The notes beneath the pieces are model-generated. The model was not told the origin of the DNA. It did no database searches and worked only from the letters and a program-made list of their open reading frames with translations. The position numbers and the translations under genes are program-made. DNA of 64,000 nucleotides, taken from Chlorobaculum thiosulfatiphilum (GTDB taxonomy: Bacteria > Bacteroidota > Chlorobiia > Chlorobiales > Chlorobiaceae). Shown piece by piece: positions 48,594 to 57,627 of the stretch (within the stretch, counting starts at the first letter, position 1; every line of letters begins with the position of its first letter). The stretch covers positions 1-64,000 of the forward strand of contig NZ_VDCH01000011.1 of the NCBI RefSeq assembly GCF_006265165.1. Reading direction: 5' to 3'.

Positions 48594-49502
48594 AAAATTC
48601 ATGGTCTGACATTTCACAAGGTTGAGGTAGCCGGAGGATATGTCCTCATCCTGCGGGTTCCGGCGTCGTATGATGGGCCACACGGCATTCGGATAAGCAA
48701 AAACAAGAACAATAACCAATGGTGGCGTTTTGTTATGCGTAACGGCACAATGATTTCAGACATGTCATACGACCAGATTCGCGGAGCCTTCGACCGCACG
48801 GCAACTCTCGCCGAACAGGCGCGGCGTTTTATTGCAAACCGCCGCCAAAATATCCTAAATGGGGAGACACCCGTGCCGCTCAGGTCGGGGCCGAAACTTG
48901 TGGTGCATCTCGTGCCTATTGCCGGTTTAGCAGGGCGAATGAGTGTGGATTTGAAACCAATTTATGATCGCAGTTATGCCGATTATTTTAAAATTGTAGG
49001 CGGTGGTAATCGTGTTTTTAACCTCGATGGTTTGGTCGTTCACTCTGATGCTTGGAAAGAAGATGGCTACAAGGCTTATAACCAGATATTCAGAAATGGT
49101 ATCCATGAAGGCGTAATCCTTGGCAGCGATGTTTTAGAAACCAGTCAAAAACTGATTCATGAGTCTTCTATAGACTATCCCCTGTATAAATCAGCGAAAT
49201 TATTTGTTGAGAAAGTGCAAAGTTGGGGTTTTGCTGGCCCAGCGATCTTGGGATTAGGAATACTCAACGTTAAAGGATTTGAACTATCAATCAATAAAAG
49301 CATTGGCGATCCGTTCAGGACTCCTTCTGTTGCGGATCGCCCGAATCTTGTTTTACCTGAAGAGTGGATAGATGACTTGAATACTGTGGATATTGAAGGA
49401 ACTGTTCGGCCATTGCTCGATACGTTATGGCAGGCGTTTGGCATTGAGCGTTGTCCGTACTTCGACGATGTGACGGGGAAGTTCGCGCCTCGGCAAAGGT
49501 AA
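48513..49502 (+). pseudogene. AlbA_2 domain gene, 3' fragment
   Basis: Genuine coding starts at 48602 (HGLTFHKVEVAGGYVLI), directly continuing the interrupted motif of the 5' fragment. It keeps about 300 codons without stops, including the AlbA_2 hallmarks RVPASYDGPHGIR and a C-terminal domain of unknown type. The open part could be translated only from an internal start, so the original protein is lost unless the element is removed. The lack of decay suggests a recent insertion. Confidence 0.87.
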
Positions 49503-49636
49503 TGTGGTGGCGATGTCGCGCGAAGCCGCTGAACCATTTCTGATTTCAGTGAGCTTGCGTATCCAGTCCTTCCCGGTCAATTCAATTTTTTGTTTTTCTC
49601 CACTGAGATAATGACCGGCATAAACATTCAAATCAT

Positions 49637-50644
49637 ATGAGTACAACAGTTCTCGTTACCGGAGCTTCCGGGTTTATCGGGTCGCATCTGGTGAAGCGGT
49701 GCCTGCGGGACGGGTACGGCGTGAAGGCGCTCGTGCGGAAGGGGAATTCGCGCATCGAGTCGCTGCGGGCTTCTGGCGTGGAGGTGGTCGTGGGGGATGT
49801 GCGCGACGCGGCTGCGGTCGATGCGGCCGTGCGCGGGTGCGACCTCGTGTTGCATGCCGCGGCGCTGACCTCCGACTGGGGGCCGATGCGGGACTTCATC
49901 GACATCAATGTCGGCGGCGCCCGCGCGATTTGCGAGTCGGCGCTCCGGCACGGCGTCGGGCGGCTGGTGCATGTCAGCTCGTTCGAGTGCTTCGACCACC
50001 ACCTGCTTGGCCGCATCGACGAAGAGACGCCCTACATGACGCGAAAGCAATCCTATCCCGATACCAAAATCGGCGGCACAAACGAGGTTTGGTCGGTCAT
50101 GAAGCGCGGGCTTTCGGCGAGCATTCTCTATCCGGTTTGGGTTTACGGCCCCGGCGACCGGACGCTCTTTCCGCTGCTTGCCGACACCATCCGCAAGCGG
50201 CAGATGTTCTACTGGTCGCGCAACGCGCCGATGAGCATGATCTATATCGACAACCTCGTCGATCTGGCGATGCTCGCCGCCACCCGCCCGGAAGCCGTGG
50301 GCGAGGCGTTCATGGCCTGCGATGGCGAGGCGATCACCTTCGAGGAGGTGTGCCGGCGCGTTGCCGTGGCGATTGGCTCGACGCCGCCGTCGCTCCACTT
50401 GCCCTTCGGACTGGTTCGATCCGTCGCCGGGTTGATGGAGGCTGCCTGGCGTTTTGCCGGAAGCGAAAAGCGCCCGTTGCTGACCCGGCAGGCGGTCGAT
50501 GTGCTCGCCTCGCGGGCTTTGGCCGATGTGTCGAAAGCCCGCAAAATGCTCGGCTGGCGCAGCGAAGTGCCGCAGGACGAGGGCATCCGGCGTACGCTGG
50601 AGTGGCTGGTGACGGTCGATCCGAAGCTGTGGAAGCTTAAGTGA
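49637..50644 (+). CDS. NAD(P)-dependent epimerase/dehydratase (extended SDR)
   Basis: Protein of 335 aa. The nucleotide-binding TGASGFIGSHL is at about residues 8-18, and the catalytic site is Tyr-x-x-x-Lys in SYPDTKIGG. The overall pattern is nearest to the 3-beta-hydroxysteroid dehydrogenase/isomerase-like branch, used in bacteria for nucleotide sugars or isoprenoid compounds. Substrate is unknown. It ends about 175 bp before the cobalamin riboswitch. Confidence 0.88.
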   Translation: MSTTVLVTGASGFIGSHLVKRCLRDGYGVKALVRKGNSRIESLRASGVEVVVGDVRDAAAVDAAVRGCDLVLHAAALTSDWGPMRDFIDINVGGARAICESALRHGVGRLVHVSSFECFDHHLLGRIDEETPYMTRKQSYPDTKIGGTNEVWSVMKRGLSASILYPVWVYGPGDRTLFPLLADTIRKRQMFYWSRNAPMSMIYIDNLVDLAMLAATRPEAVGEAFMACDGEAITFEEVCRRVAVAIGSTPPSLHLPFGLVRSVAGLMEAAWRFAGSEKRPLLTRQAVDVLASRALADVSKARKMLGWRSEVPQDEGIRRTLEWLVTVDPKLWKLK

Positions 50645-50818
50645 CGTGCCATCTCGACCGTAAAAAAATTCTGTCCCGCTCCTCGCCCGCAAAGCGTTTT
50701 GCCATCCGCGTCGGGCGGGTTCAGCATCGTTAAGTCACCCTTCCGCCGTCCGGAAAATCGCCTTCCAGCTTTGCCCGCCTTCAAAAAAATCCTTACCATT
50801 GGGAGCTCTTTGAGTATT

Positions 50819-51056
50819 ACGGTGCCGGATGAGAGCATCCGGGTAAAAGGGAAGTGCGTGTGAATCGCACACTGTGCCCGCAACTGTAAGATGGTTTGCC
50901 GTGCGCCTCCCGGACAGCTCTGTCCGGACGGATGCCACGGTTTGAGCGCATGCACTTGGCCGACCTCTGATTACCACGGGGAACGCCGGGGAAGGATGCC
51001 TCAAGCGAAAGCGTCGGAGAAAGACGCAGCCGTCGAAGTCAGGAAACCTGCCGTGA
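50819..51056 (+). promoter_or_regulatory. Cobalamin (AdoCbl) riboswitch
   Basis: The consensus core is present: GGTAAAAGGGAAGTGCG, then AATCGCACACTGTGCCCGC and CAACTGTAAG around 50842-50890, and the B12 box GAAGTCAGGAAACCTGCC at 51035-51052. The element is on the same strand as nrdJ and ends about 230 bp before its start. This class binds adenosylcobalamin and usually lowers expression. I could not define the expression platform; GTCAGG in the B12 box could pair with CCTGAT before a T-run at about 51108-51120. Confidence 0.93.
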
Positions 51057-51228
51057 TGAATGCCGCCGATTGGCTCCGGGAAGTGAGCTGGGCGACCTTT
51101 TCAATGACCTGATCTTTTTTATTCCATGATCTTTTTTCGTCAGTTTGGCGAGGTGGTTATATTGTCCGTACTATCCATACGTCAAGATGCACGACGGCTT
51201 CCGGCTTGCTGCCGGGATGAGGTAAGTC

Positions 51229-51288
51229 ATGGAATGTAAAAGATTTACCTATCAACAACCAATTATCGATTCTGGAGACTTCACATGA
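51229..51288 (+). other. Possible leader peptide overlapping the nrdJ start
   Basis: A 19-codon open frame beginning at ATG 51229, with GAGGT six bases upstream, ends in a TGA that overlaps the ATG of nrdJ (ATGA). This could couple translation, but nrdJ has its own TCTGGAGAC ribosome site. Weakly supported. Confidence 0.3.
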
Positions 51289-54200
51289 AAATCGCCCGCC
51301 TGTTTACCTCACCCGGTGAAAACGTTTACGATCGTTTCGAGTACACCCTCAGAACCTCCGTGCTTCGCAATCCCGATGGCTCGAAGGTCTTCGAGATGAA
51401 CGATGTCGAAGTGCCGGTTTCCTGGTCGCAGGTTGCCTCCGACATTCTGGCGCAGAAATATTTCCGTAAAACCGGCGTGCCGCAGCGTGATGCCGAGGGC
51501 AACCTCATCATCGGCGCGGATGGCCAGCCGGTCACCGGCAGCGAAAATTCCATCAGGCAGGTGGCGCACCGCATGGTCGGCTGCTGGCAGGATTGGGGCC
51601 GCAAGCACAATTACTTCGACACCGAGGAGGACGCGCAGGCGTTTTACGACGAGGTGGCGTACATGCTGCTCGCGCAGATGGCCGCGCCGAACTCGCCGCA
51701 GTGGTTCAACACCGGCCTCCAGTTCGCCTACGACATCAACGGCCCGGCGCAGGGGCACTACTACGTCGATCCGGTGACCGGCGAGACCCGCGAATCCGAG
51801 GACGCCTACTCCCGCCCGCAGGCGCATGCCTGTTTCATCCAGTCGATCCAGGACGACCTGGTCAACGAAGGCGGCATTTTCGACCTCGCCATCCGCGAGG
51901 CGCGCGTCTTCAAGTTTGGCAGCGGGTCGGGCACCAACTACTCGAACCTGCGCGGCTCGGGCGAAAAGCTCAGCGGCGGCGGCAGCTCGTCGGGGCTGAT
52001 GAGCTTCCTGAAAATCTTCGACTCGGCGGCGGGCGCGATCAAGTCCGGCGGCACCACGCGCCGCGCGGCCAAGATGGTGATCATCGACATCGACCATCCC
52101 GACATCGAAAAGTTCATCGAGTGGAAAGCCAAGGAGGAGGACAAGGTTGCCGCGATGGTTGCCGGTTCCAAAATCTGCTCGCGCTTCCTGAAGGCGATCG
52201 TCGATGAGGCGCTCAGGGGCGGCGCTGACCGGCAGGAGAACGAAATGCTCGACCGGCTCATCCGCAATGCCCTGCAGCGCGCCGTGCCGCTGAGCTACAT
52301 TTTGCGCGTGCTGGCGCTCGTCGAGCAGGGCTACACGACCCTCGATTTCGACGAGTACGACACGCACTACGAGTCCGAAGCCTACGCAACCGTCGGCGGG
52401 CAGAACTCCAACAACAGTGTTCGCGTGACCAACGAGTTCATGAAGGCCGTGCAGAACGACGAAATGTGGGTGCTCCGCGAGCGCACCACCGGCAAGGACG
52501 CTCGTGCGGTTCGCGCCAAGGACCTCTGGGAAAAGATCGTGATGAGCGCCTGGAAGTGCGCCGACCCCGGCTTGCAGTTCGACTCCACCATCAACGAGTG
52601 GCACACCTGCCCCGCGAGCGGCCGCATCAACGCGAGCAACCCGTGCGTCACCGCCGACACGCTGGTGGCGACCGACCGTGGCCTTGAACGCATCGGCGGG
52701 CTGGTTGGCCAGTCGCGCGGAATCAAGAGCATCGACGGCCAAATGCACTGGGTCGAAAAGATCTTCCCGACCGGCACGAAGCCCGTCTATGAACTGAAGA
52801 CGAAAAGCGGCTACTCGCTGAAACTCACCGGCGACCATCCGGTTTTCACCGAGAATCGCGGCGACGTCAAAGCCTGCGAACTCTGCAAGGATGACGTGGT
52901 TCGCCTCGTCGGCGCGGAGTTTGGCAAGGAGACGACCGGTTCCGCCGAGACCGCGCAGCTTGTCGGCCTGCTTGCCGGGGATGGCTGCATCACAACGACA
53001 TCGGGCAGCACCGCCGACGGAGAGCCGCGCCGCGTGGCCTTCCTGACCGTCGATAAAGCCGAGCGCGAAATCGCCGAATGGGCCAATGCGCTTATCAACG
53101 ACATGCGCCCAGACCTCGGTGAGCACAACAAGCCGGGCTCCGTCACCGAAACCGTGACCACGGCTCGCGTCGCCGTCGGCAGCCCGCGCATCCTCCGGCA
53201 GCTCGAAGCTTTCGCGGTGCTCGACGCGGGCAGCGAGCGCAAAGCCTTCACCGACGCGGTGTTCCGCCTGTCGCGCGAAGAGCAGGCCGCGTTGCTTCGC
53301 GGACTCTTCACGGCGGATGGCACGGTGGCGAACTACGGCGAGAAGTCGCAGTACGTCGCGCTCGACTCCACCTCGCTCGAACTGCTTCGCCAGGTGCAGT
53401 TGCTTCTGCTCAACTTCGGCATCAAGGCGAAAATCTACGAGAACCGCCGCGCGGGCGAGCTTGTCGCGCTGCTGCCCGACGGCAACGGCGGCTCGAAAGA
53501 GTATCCCGTCCAGCAGATGCACACCCTGCGCATCAGCCGCAGTTCGCGCGTGCTCTTCGAGGAGGCGATTGGCTTCATGCCGGAGAGCCGCAAATCGGAC
53601 GAACTGCGCCGCCTGAACCAGACGGTCGGCGCGTACAACGATTCGCTCACCGACGCCGTGGCCTCGCTCACCCGACTCGGCGAGGAGCCGGTGTATGACC
53701 TCACCGAGCCGGAGACGAGCCACTTTGTCGCCAACGGCATCGCCGTCCACAATTGCAGCGAATATATGTTCCTCGACGACACCGCCTGCAACCTCGCCAG
53801 CCTGAACCTCGCGCATTTCCTCGACGAGGAGACGGGCAAAATCAAGATCACCGAACTCCAGCACGCTTCGAGCCTCTGGACGGTGGTGCTCGAAATCTCC
53901 GTGCTGATGGCGCACTTCCCGTCGGCGGAGATCGCCCGCCTGAGCTACGAGTTCCGCACGCTCGGCCTCGGTTTCGCCAACATGGGGCGTGTGCTGATGG
54001 TGCTCGGCATTCCCTACGACTCGCCGCGCGGCCTTGCCATCGCGGGCGGCATCGCGGCGCTCATGACCGGCCAGGCCTACGTCACCTCCGCCGATCTGGC
54101 GAAAGATCACGGCGCGTTCGCCCGCTACCGCGAGAACAGCGACGACATGCTGCGCGTCATCCGCAACCACCGCCGCGCGGCGATCAACAGCTCGGAGGAC

Positions 54201-55847
54201 GATTACGAAGGGCTGGTGGTCAAGCCTCGCGGCATCGATTCGGAATATTGCCCGAAGGAGCTGTTCGAGGCCGCCGGAAAAGTGTGGGACGAAGCGCTCA
54301 AAAAGGGCAAAAAGCACGGCTTCCGCAACGCGCAGGTGAGTGTGATCGCGCCGACCGGCACCATCGGCCTCGTCATGGATTGCGACACCACCGGCATCGA
54401 GCCGGAGTTCGCCATCGTGAAGTTCAAGAAGCTGGCGGGCGGCGGCTACTTCAAGATCGTCAACCAGTCGGTGCACAAGGCGCTCGGGCGGCTTGGCTAC
54501 ACCGACGCGCAGATCGAAAAGATCGAAAAATATTGCAAAGGTCACGGCACGTTGCGCGGCTGCCCCGGCATCAACCAGCAGTGGCTCAAGAGCCGCGGCT
54601 TTACCGACGAAAAGATCGAGGCGGTCGAAAAGCAGCTCGAAAGCGTCTTCGATATCCGCTTCGCCTTCAACAAGTGGATCATCGGCGAGGAGTTCTGCCG
54701 CTCGCTCGGCTTCTCCGACGCCGACCTGAACGACGGCGGTTTCGACATGCTCCTCGCCCTCGGCGCGACCGACGCGGACATCGAGGTAGCCAACGACTAC
54801 GTTTGCGGCACCATGATGATCGAGGGCGCGCCGCACCTCAAACCGGAGCACCTGCCGGTCTTCGACTGCGCCAGCACCTGCGGGCGCAAGGGCGAGCGCT
54901 ACATCAACCACATGGCGCACGTGCACATGATGTCCGCCGTGCAGCCCTTTATCTCCGGCGCGATCTCCAAGACGGTCAACATGCCGGCTACCGCCACCAC
55001 CGTTGAAATCGGCGAGGTCTATAAAGCCGCGTGGCAGTCGATGGTCAAGGCGATCACGATCTACCGCGACGGCTCCAAGCTTTCGCAGCCGCTCAACATT
55101 TCGTCCATCGCCGACCTCGACGAGGTCGTCATGCTCGGCACCGAGGAGGATCTCGACGAAACCAAAGGGCCGAAGGAGGTGCAGGAGCGCATCGTCGAGC
55201 GCGTCTATCACCGCTCGGAGCGCCGGATGCTGCCCAAGCGCCGCAAAGGTTACATCCGCGAGGCGTACGTCGGCGGCCACAAGGTGTTCCTCAGAACCGG
55301 CGAGTACGAGGACGGTTCGCTGGGCGAAGTGTTCATCGACATGTACAAGGAGGGCGCGTCGTTCAAGGGGCTGCTGAACTGCTTCGCCGTACTCGCCTCC
55401 AAGGCGCTCCAGTACGGAATGCCGCTCGAAGAGCTGGTGGACAGCTTCACCTTCACCCGCTTCGAGCCTGCGGGCGCGGTGCAGGGCCACAACGCCATCA
55501 AGAACTCGACCTCGATTCTCGACTACGTCTTCCGCTCCATCGGCTACGACTATCTGGGCCGCAAGGATTTCGTCCACGTCAAGGCGGTTGACGAAGTGCC
55601 GGAAGTTCCGGCCAACGGAAACGGCAATGGCCACGCGGCGAAGTCAAAAGCCTCGGAACCGGAACTCGCCGTCCACGCCGCCAAGCCTCACCACGACGAA
55701 AAAAGCGTCCTGAAAAGCCAGGCCGCCCAAGCGAGAGTGCAGGGCTACACCGGCGAACAGTGCGAAAATTGCGGATCGGTACGAGTGAAGCAGAACGGGA
55801 CGTGCAAAGTGTGCGAGGATTGCGGAATGACGACGGGTTGTTCGTAA
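51285..55847 (+). CDS. nrdJ: Class II (B12-dependent) ribonucleoside-diphosphate reductase with intein
   Basis: Precursor of 1520 aa; after splicing, 1150 aa. It reduces ribonucleotides to deoxyribonucleotides using adenosylcobalamin, so needs no oxygen. Motifs include AHACFIQSIQ (first redox cysteine), SGSGTNYSNLRGSGEKLSGG, and INASNP joined to CSEYMFLDDTAC after splicing. By analogy with Thermotoga NrdJ, the Cys after NP is the thiyl-radical cysteine and the Cys 11 residues later is its redox partner. The C-terminus carries a zinc ribbon, CENCGSVRVKQNGTCKVCED. The gene has its own terminator and is preceded by a cobalamin riboswitch. An intein fills residues 454-823. Confidence 0.97.
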   Translation: MKIARLFTSPGENVYDRFEYTLRTSVLRNPDGSKVFEMNDVEVPVSWSQVASDILAQKYFRKTGVPQRDAEGNLIIGADGQPVTGSENSIRQVAHRMVGCWQDWGRKHNYFDTEEDAQAFYDEVAYMLLAQMAAPNSPQWFNTGLQFAYDINGPAQGHYYVDPVTGETRESEDAYSRPQAHACFIQSIQDDLVNEGGIFDLAIREARVFKFGSGSGTNYSNLRGSGEKLSGGGSSSGLMSFLKIFDSAAGAIKSGGTTRRAAKMVIIDIDHPDIEKFIEWKAKEEDKVAAMVAGSKICSRFLKAIVDEALRGGADRQENEMLDRLIRNALQRAVPLSYILRVLALVEQGYTTLDFDEYDTHYESEAYATVGGQNSNNSVRVTNEFMKAVQNDEMWVLRERTTGKDARAVRAKDLWEKIVMSAWKCADPGLQFDSTINEWHTCPASGRINASNPCVTADTLVATDRGLERIGGLVGQSRGIKSIDGQMHWVEKIFPTGTKPVYELKTKSGYSLKLTGDHPVFTENRGDVKACELCKDDVVRLVGAEFGKETTGSAETAQLVGLLAGDGCITTTSGSTADGEPRRVAFLTVDKAEREIAEWANALINDMRPDLGEHNKPGSVTETVTTARVAVGSPRILRQLEAFAVLDAGSERKAFTDAVFRLSREEQAALLRGLFTADGTVANYGEKSQYVALDSTSLELLRQVQLLLLNFGIKAKIYENRRAGELVALLPDGNGGSKEYPVQQMHTLRISRSSRVLFEEAIGFMPESRKSDELRRLNQTVGAYNDSLTDAVASLTRLGEEPVYDLTEPETSHFVANGIAVHNCSEYMFLDDTACNLASLNLAHFLDEETGKIKITELQHASSLWTVVLEISVLMAHFPSAEIARLSYEFRTLGLGFANMGRVLMVLGIPYDSPRGLAIAGGIAALMTGQAYVTSADLAKDHGAFARYRENSDDMLRVIRNHRRAAINSSEDDYEGLVVKPRGIDSEYCPKELFEAAGKVWDEALKKGKKHGFRNAQVSVIAPTGTIGLVMDCDTTGIEPEFAIVKFKKLAGGGYFKIVNQSVHKALGRLGYTDAQIEKIEKYCKGHGTLRGCPGINQQWLKSRGFTDEKIEAVEKQLESVFDIRFAFNKWIIGEEFCRSLGFSDADLNDGGFDMLLALGATDADIEVANDYVCGTMMIEGAPHLKPEHLPVFDCASTCGRKGERYINHMAHVHMMSAVQPFISGAISKTVNMPATATTVEIGEVYKAAWQSMVKAITIYRDGSKLSQPLNISSIADLDEVVMLGTEEDLDETKGPKEVQERIVERVYHRSERRMLPKRRKGYIREAYVGGHKVFLRTGEYEDGSLGEVFIDMYKEGASFKGLLNCFAVLASKALQYGMPLEELVDSFTFTRFEPAGAVQGHNAIKNSTSILDYVFRSIGYDYLGRKDFVHVKAVDEVPEVPANGNGNGHAAKSKASEPELAVHAAKPHHDEKSVLKSQAAQARVQGYTGEQCENCGSVRVKQNGTCKVCEDCGMTTGCS
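52644..53753 (+). mobile_element. Intein with LAGLIDADG homing endonuclease in nrdJ
   Basis: 370 residues in frame. Block A starts with Cys1 in CVTADTLVATDRG, block B contains the TGDHPVF histidine, and the C-terminal block ends with VANGIAVHN before the +1 Cys of the host. Two dodecapeptide motifs, LVGLLAGDGC and LLRGLFTADGT, indicate a LAGLIDADG homing endonuclease that is probably still active, as both keep the acidic residue. All splicing residues (Cys1, penultimate His, Asn, +1 Cys) are present, so the protein should splice itself. Confidence 0.96.
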
Positions 55848-55869
55848 GGTTGGTTTGATTGACTCTGAA

Positions 55870-55897
55870 AGCGCCGGGTGATTGCTCGGCGCTTTTT
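55870..55897 (+). terminator. Terminator of nrdJ
   Basis: Stem AGCGCCG / CGGCGCT with a 10-base loop, followed by a run of T. It lies 22 bp after the stop codon. Confidence 0.9.
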
Positions 55898-55978
55898 GGG
55901 TTGGATTTGATTGATGGATATACGGTTCGAGTACAAAGCTGACCCCGAATTATTAGCTTTTATTAAGTTTATTAGATT

Positions 55979-56650
55979 ATGGCACTACAAAATGCGCAAG
56001 TAAAACGGGTTTCATTGATAGATTTCGAAAAGATTAAGAGTAGTATTCTTTCTGATATGGAGTTTGCGAATTCTAACTATTTGGAGCCTTTTTATCTTGA
56101 TGATCTATACTTTGAAAAATTTAAAAAGACACCAGCACAGATTGAAGAAAAAAGAAATGAACTGCGTGCCCAATTGATGCTTGTGAAAAAGATTGAAAAA
56201 TTAGCTAAGCACGCTCCGCAGTTTTTTAGTAAAAGAAATGAGATCCCTCGTGTTGTTTTGGATAATTGCTCATATTGGTCTAGCCAAAACTCTCACTATG
56301 TTGTTTTTCATGATCTAATGTACGAATGTTCAGGTCCGTATAAAGAAGATGAATTCAAAGCTCTTGTGATTGGTGAGTTTGACCGAGAAAGACGTTATTT
56401 AGAAAGACTTCATTGCATTGGTCAGGATGACTCAAAATTGACCGTTGGCTCTATACGTGAAAGGATTCCAGAGAAGGTGAGAATGCAAGTCTGGCGAAGA
56501 GATGGTGGGAAGTGCGTAAAATGTGGGAGCAGAGAGAAACTGGAGTATGACCATATTATTCCGGTGTCACTTGGTGGCGGCAATACGGCACGAAATGTTG
56601 AGCTTCTTTGTGAGAAGTGCAATAGAAGTAAAGGAGCGTCGATTGGATAA
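55979..56650 (+). CDS. HNH endonuclease domain protein
   Basis: Protein of 223 aa. The first 160 residues are charged and unrecognised. The C-terminal HNH nuclease carries CVKC, the catalytic YDHIIPVSLGGGN and CEKCNRSKG, with two zinc-binding Cys pairs. The gene is AT-rich compared with nrdJ and has no good ribosome site at its ATG. It is followed 44 bp later by an AT-rich membrane protein gene; together they look like a transferred pair. Restriction-like, homing or effector roles are all possible. Confidence 0.8.
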   Translation: MALQNAQVKRVSLIDFEKIKSSILSDMEFANSNYLEPFYLDDLYFEKFKKTPAQIEEKRNELRAQLMLVKKIEKLAKHAPQFFSKRNEIPRVVLDNCSYWSSQNSHYVVFHDLMYECSGPYKEDEFKALVIGEFDRERRYLERLHCIGQDDSKLTVGSIRERIPEKVRMQVWRRDGGKCVKCGSREKLEYDHIIPVSLGGGNTARNVELLCEKCNRSKGASIG

Positions 56651-56694
56651 ATTGTTGTAGGGAGAAGATTTGATTATTTACATTTTTATGTTGT

Positions 56695-57348
56695 ATGAGC
56701 ATTATACTTGGTTTTTTAGCTATGATTTTTGCAGTGAGTGATTTGCTGGGCGAGAATCGTACTCGAAAATTAGAGGATCAACTGCGTACGGCGGCTAAAA
56801 ATCAATTTGAGCAAATTACTTGCTTATTTAAATCAGTATTGTTTCGATTAAAACCACTTTTACTTTCACTTGTATGTCTTTCTCTATTATCGCCAGGAGT
56901 GATTTTTGTTTTTAGTGATAATCCTAATGGCTTTATTGCTCTCGCTGCATTTGTTGTGCCAACGTTAGGTGTCCTAGTTCTTCGTGATTATTTTATTCCA
57001 ATATGGCAGTCGATACTTGATGAATCATCGATTGATGACCAAATAGAAGGCAAGATTATTCGATTTGTTGAAAATCGTATTTCTGAAGTTGATGAGAAAA
57101 GTGAGAATGATGACGGTTTAGGGATTATTGCCTTTTTGTTTACGTCTATTCTTGCGATAAGCATAATATTTTCAATTGCTTGTAGATTTTTAATTTTGTT
57201 TGTAATGACAACGGCGTGGACATTTTGGGGTTGGCCTGTTGTTTCTTTAGCTTCATTTGCTGAAAAGTTGGGAAATCCATCCTATTTTAAAGTTGGAAAG
57301 TTCATTATTTATGTTTTTACATTTATTGTTACGATCTGGGTGAAGTGA
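56695..57348 (+). CDS. Membrane protein of unknown function
   Basis: Protein of 217 aa. Hydrophobic segments lie at about residues 1-15, 53-75, 80-95, 145-175 and 180-215, with a charged loop between about 105 and 140. I do not recognise a family. The gene is strongly AT-rich and follows the HNH gene on the same strand. A nuclease plus a membrane protein is a layout found in some defence modules, but no direct evidence supports that here. Confidence 0.65.
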   Translation: MSIILGFLAMIFAVSDLLGENRTRKLEDQLRTAAKNQFEQITCLFKSVLFRLKPLLLSLVCLSLLSPGVIFVFSDNPNGFIALAAFVVPTLGVLVLRDYFIPIWQSILDESSIDDQIEGKIIRFVENRISEVDEKSENDDGLGIIAFLFTSILAISIIFSIACRFLILFVMTTAWTFWGWPVVSLASFAEKLGNPSYFKVGKFIIYVFTFIVTIWVK

Positions 57349-57403
57349 TATATTTATGATTATGGGCTTCTTGGATATTGTTTTGTCGCTGAAAATGCAC
57401 ATT

Positions 57404-57604
57404 CTATTGATGTACAACACCTTCCCGGTTTTGTTCTTTTTGCAGGAGTTTTTCGTAGAGAGATTCGGGAGCGATATCCGCTCCGTTGGGCCATGCGATC
57501 GTTCCGCCTTCGATAAAAGCTTTTCTGAAAAAGCCCGGCTCTTTGAGTGGCGCGAACACAGGCCCTTTCTCCGGGTACTCTGAACAATCAATCTCACCAC
57601 GCAA
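57404..57604 (-). CDS. DUF2442-like small protein (N-terminus uncertain)
   Basis: 66 residues from a TTG at 57604, with the DUF2442 motifs GPVFAPLKEPGFFRKAF and IAWPNGADIAPESLYE. Family-like codons (RHITFNDGL) continue upstream of the TTG into the end of the TacT-type gene without a normal ATG or GTG, so the true start is missing, unusual (ATT or TTG) or lost. DUF2442 proteins often sit beside toxin-antitoxin genes. It lies just behind the TacT-type gene on the same strand. Confidence 0.55.
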   Translation of the reverse strand: MRGEIDCSEYPEKGPVFAPLKEPGFFRKAFIEGGTIAWPNGADIAPESLYEKLLQKEQNREGVVHQ

Positions 57605-57627
57605 TCCATCGTTGAAGGTGATATGTC

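Noticed and set aside
52644-53753. Frameshifted or chimeric nrdJ
   Set aside because: The extra segment is in frame and has all intein splicing motifs.
51309-55634. Very long open frame on the minus strand across nrdJ
   Set aside because: It mirrors the codon pattern of GC-rich nrdJ and resembles no known protein; nrdJ is certain.
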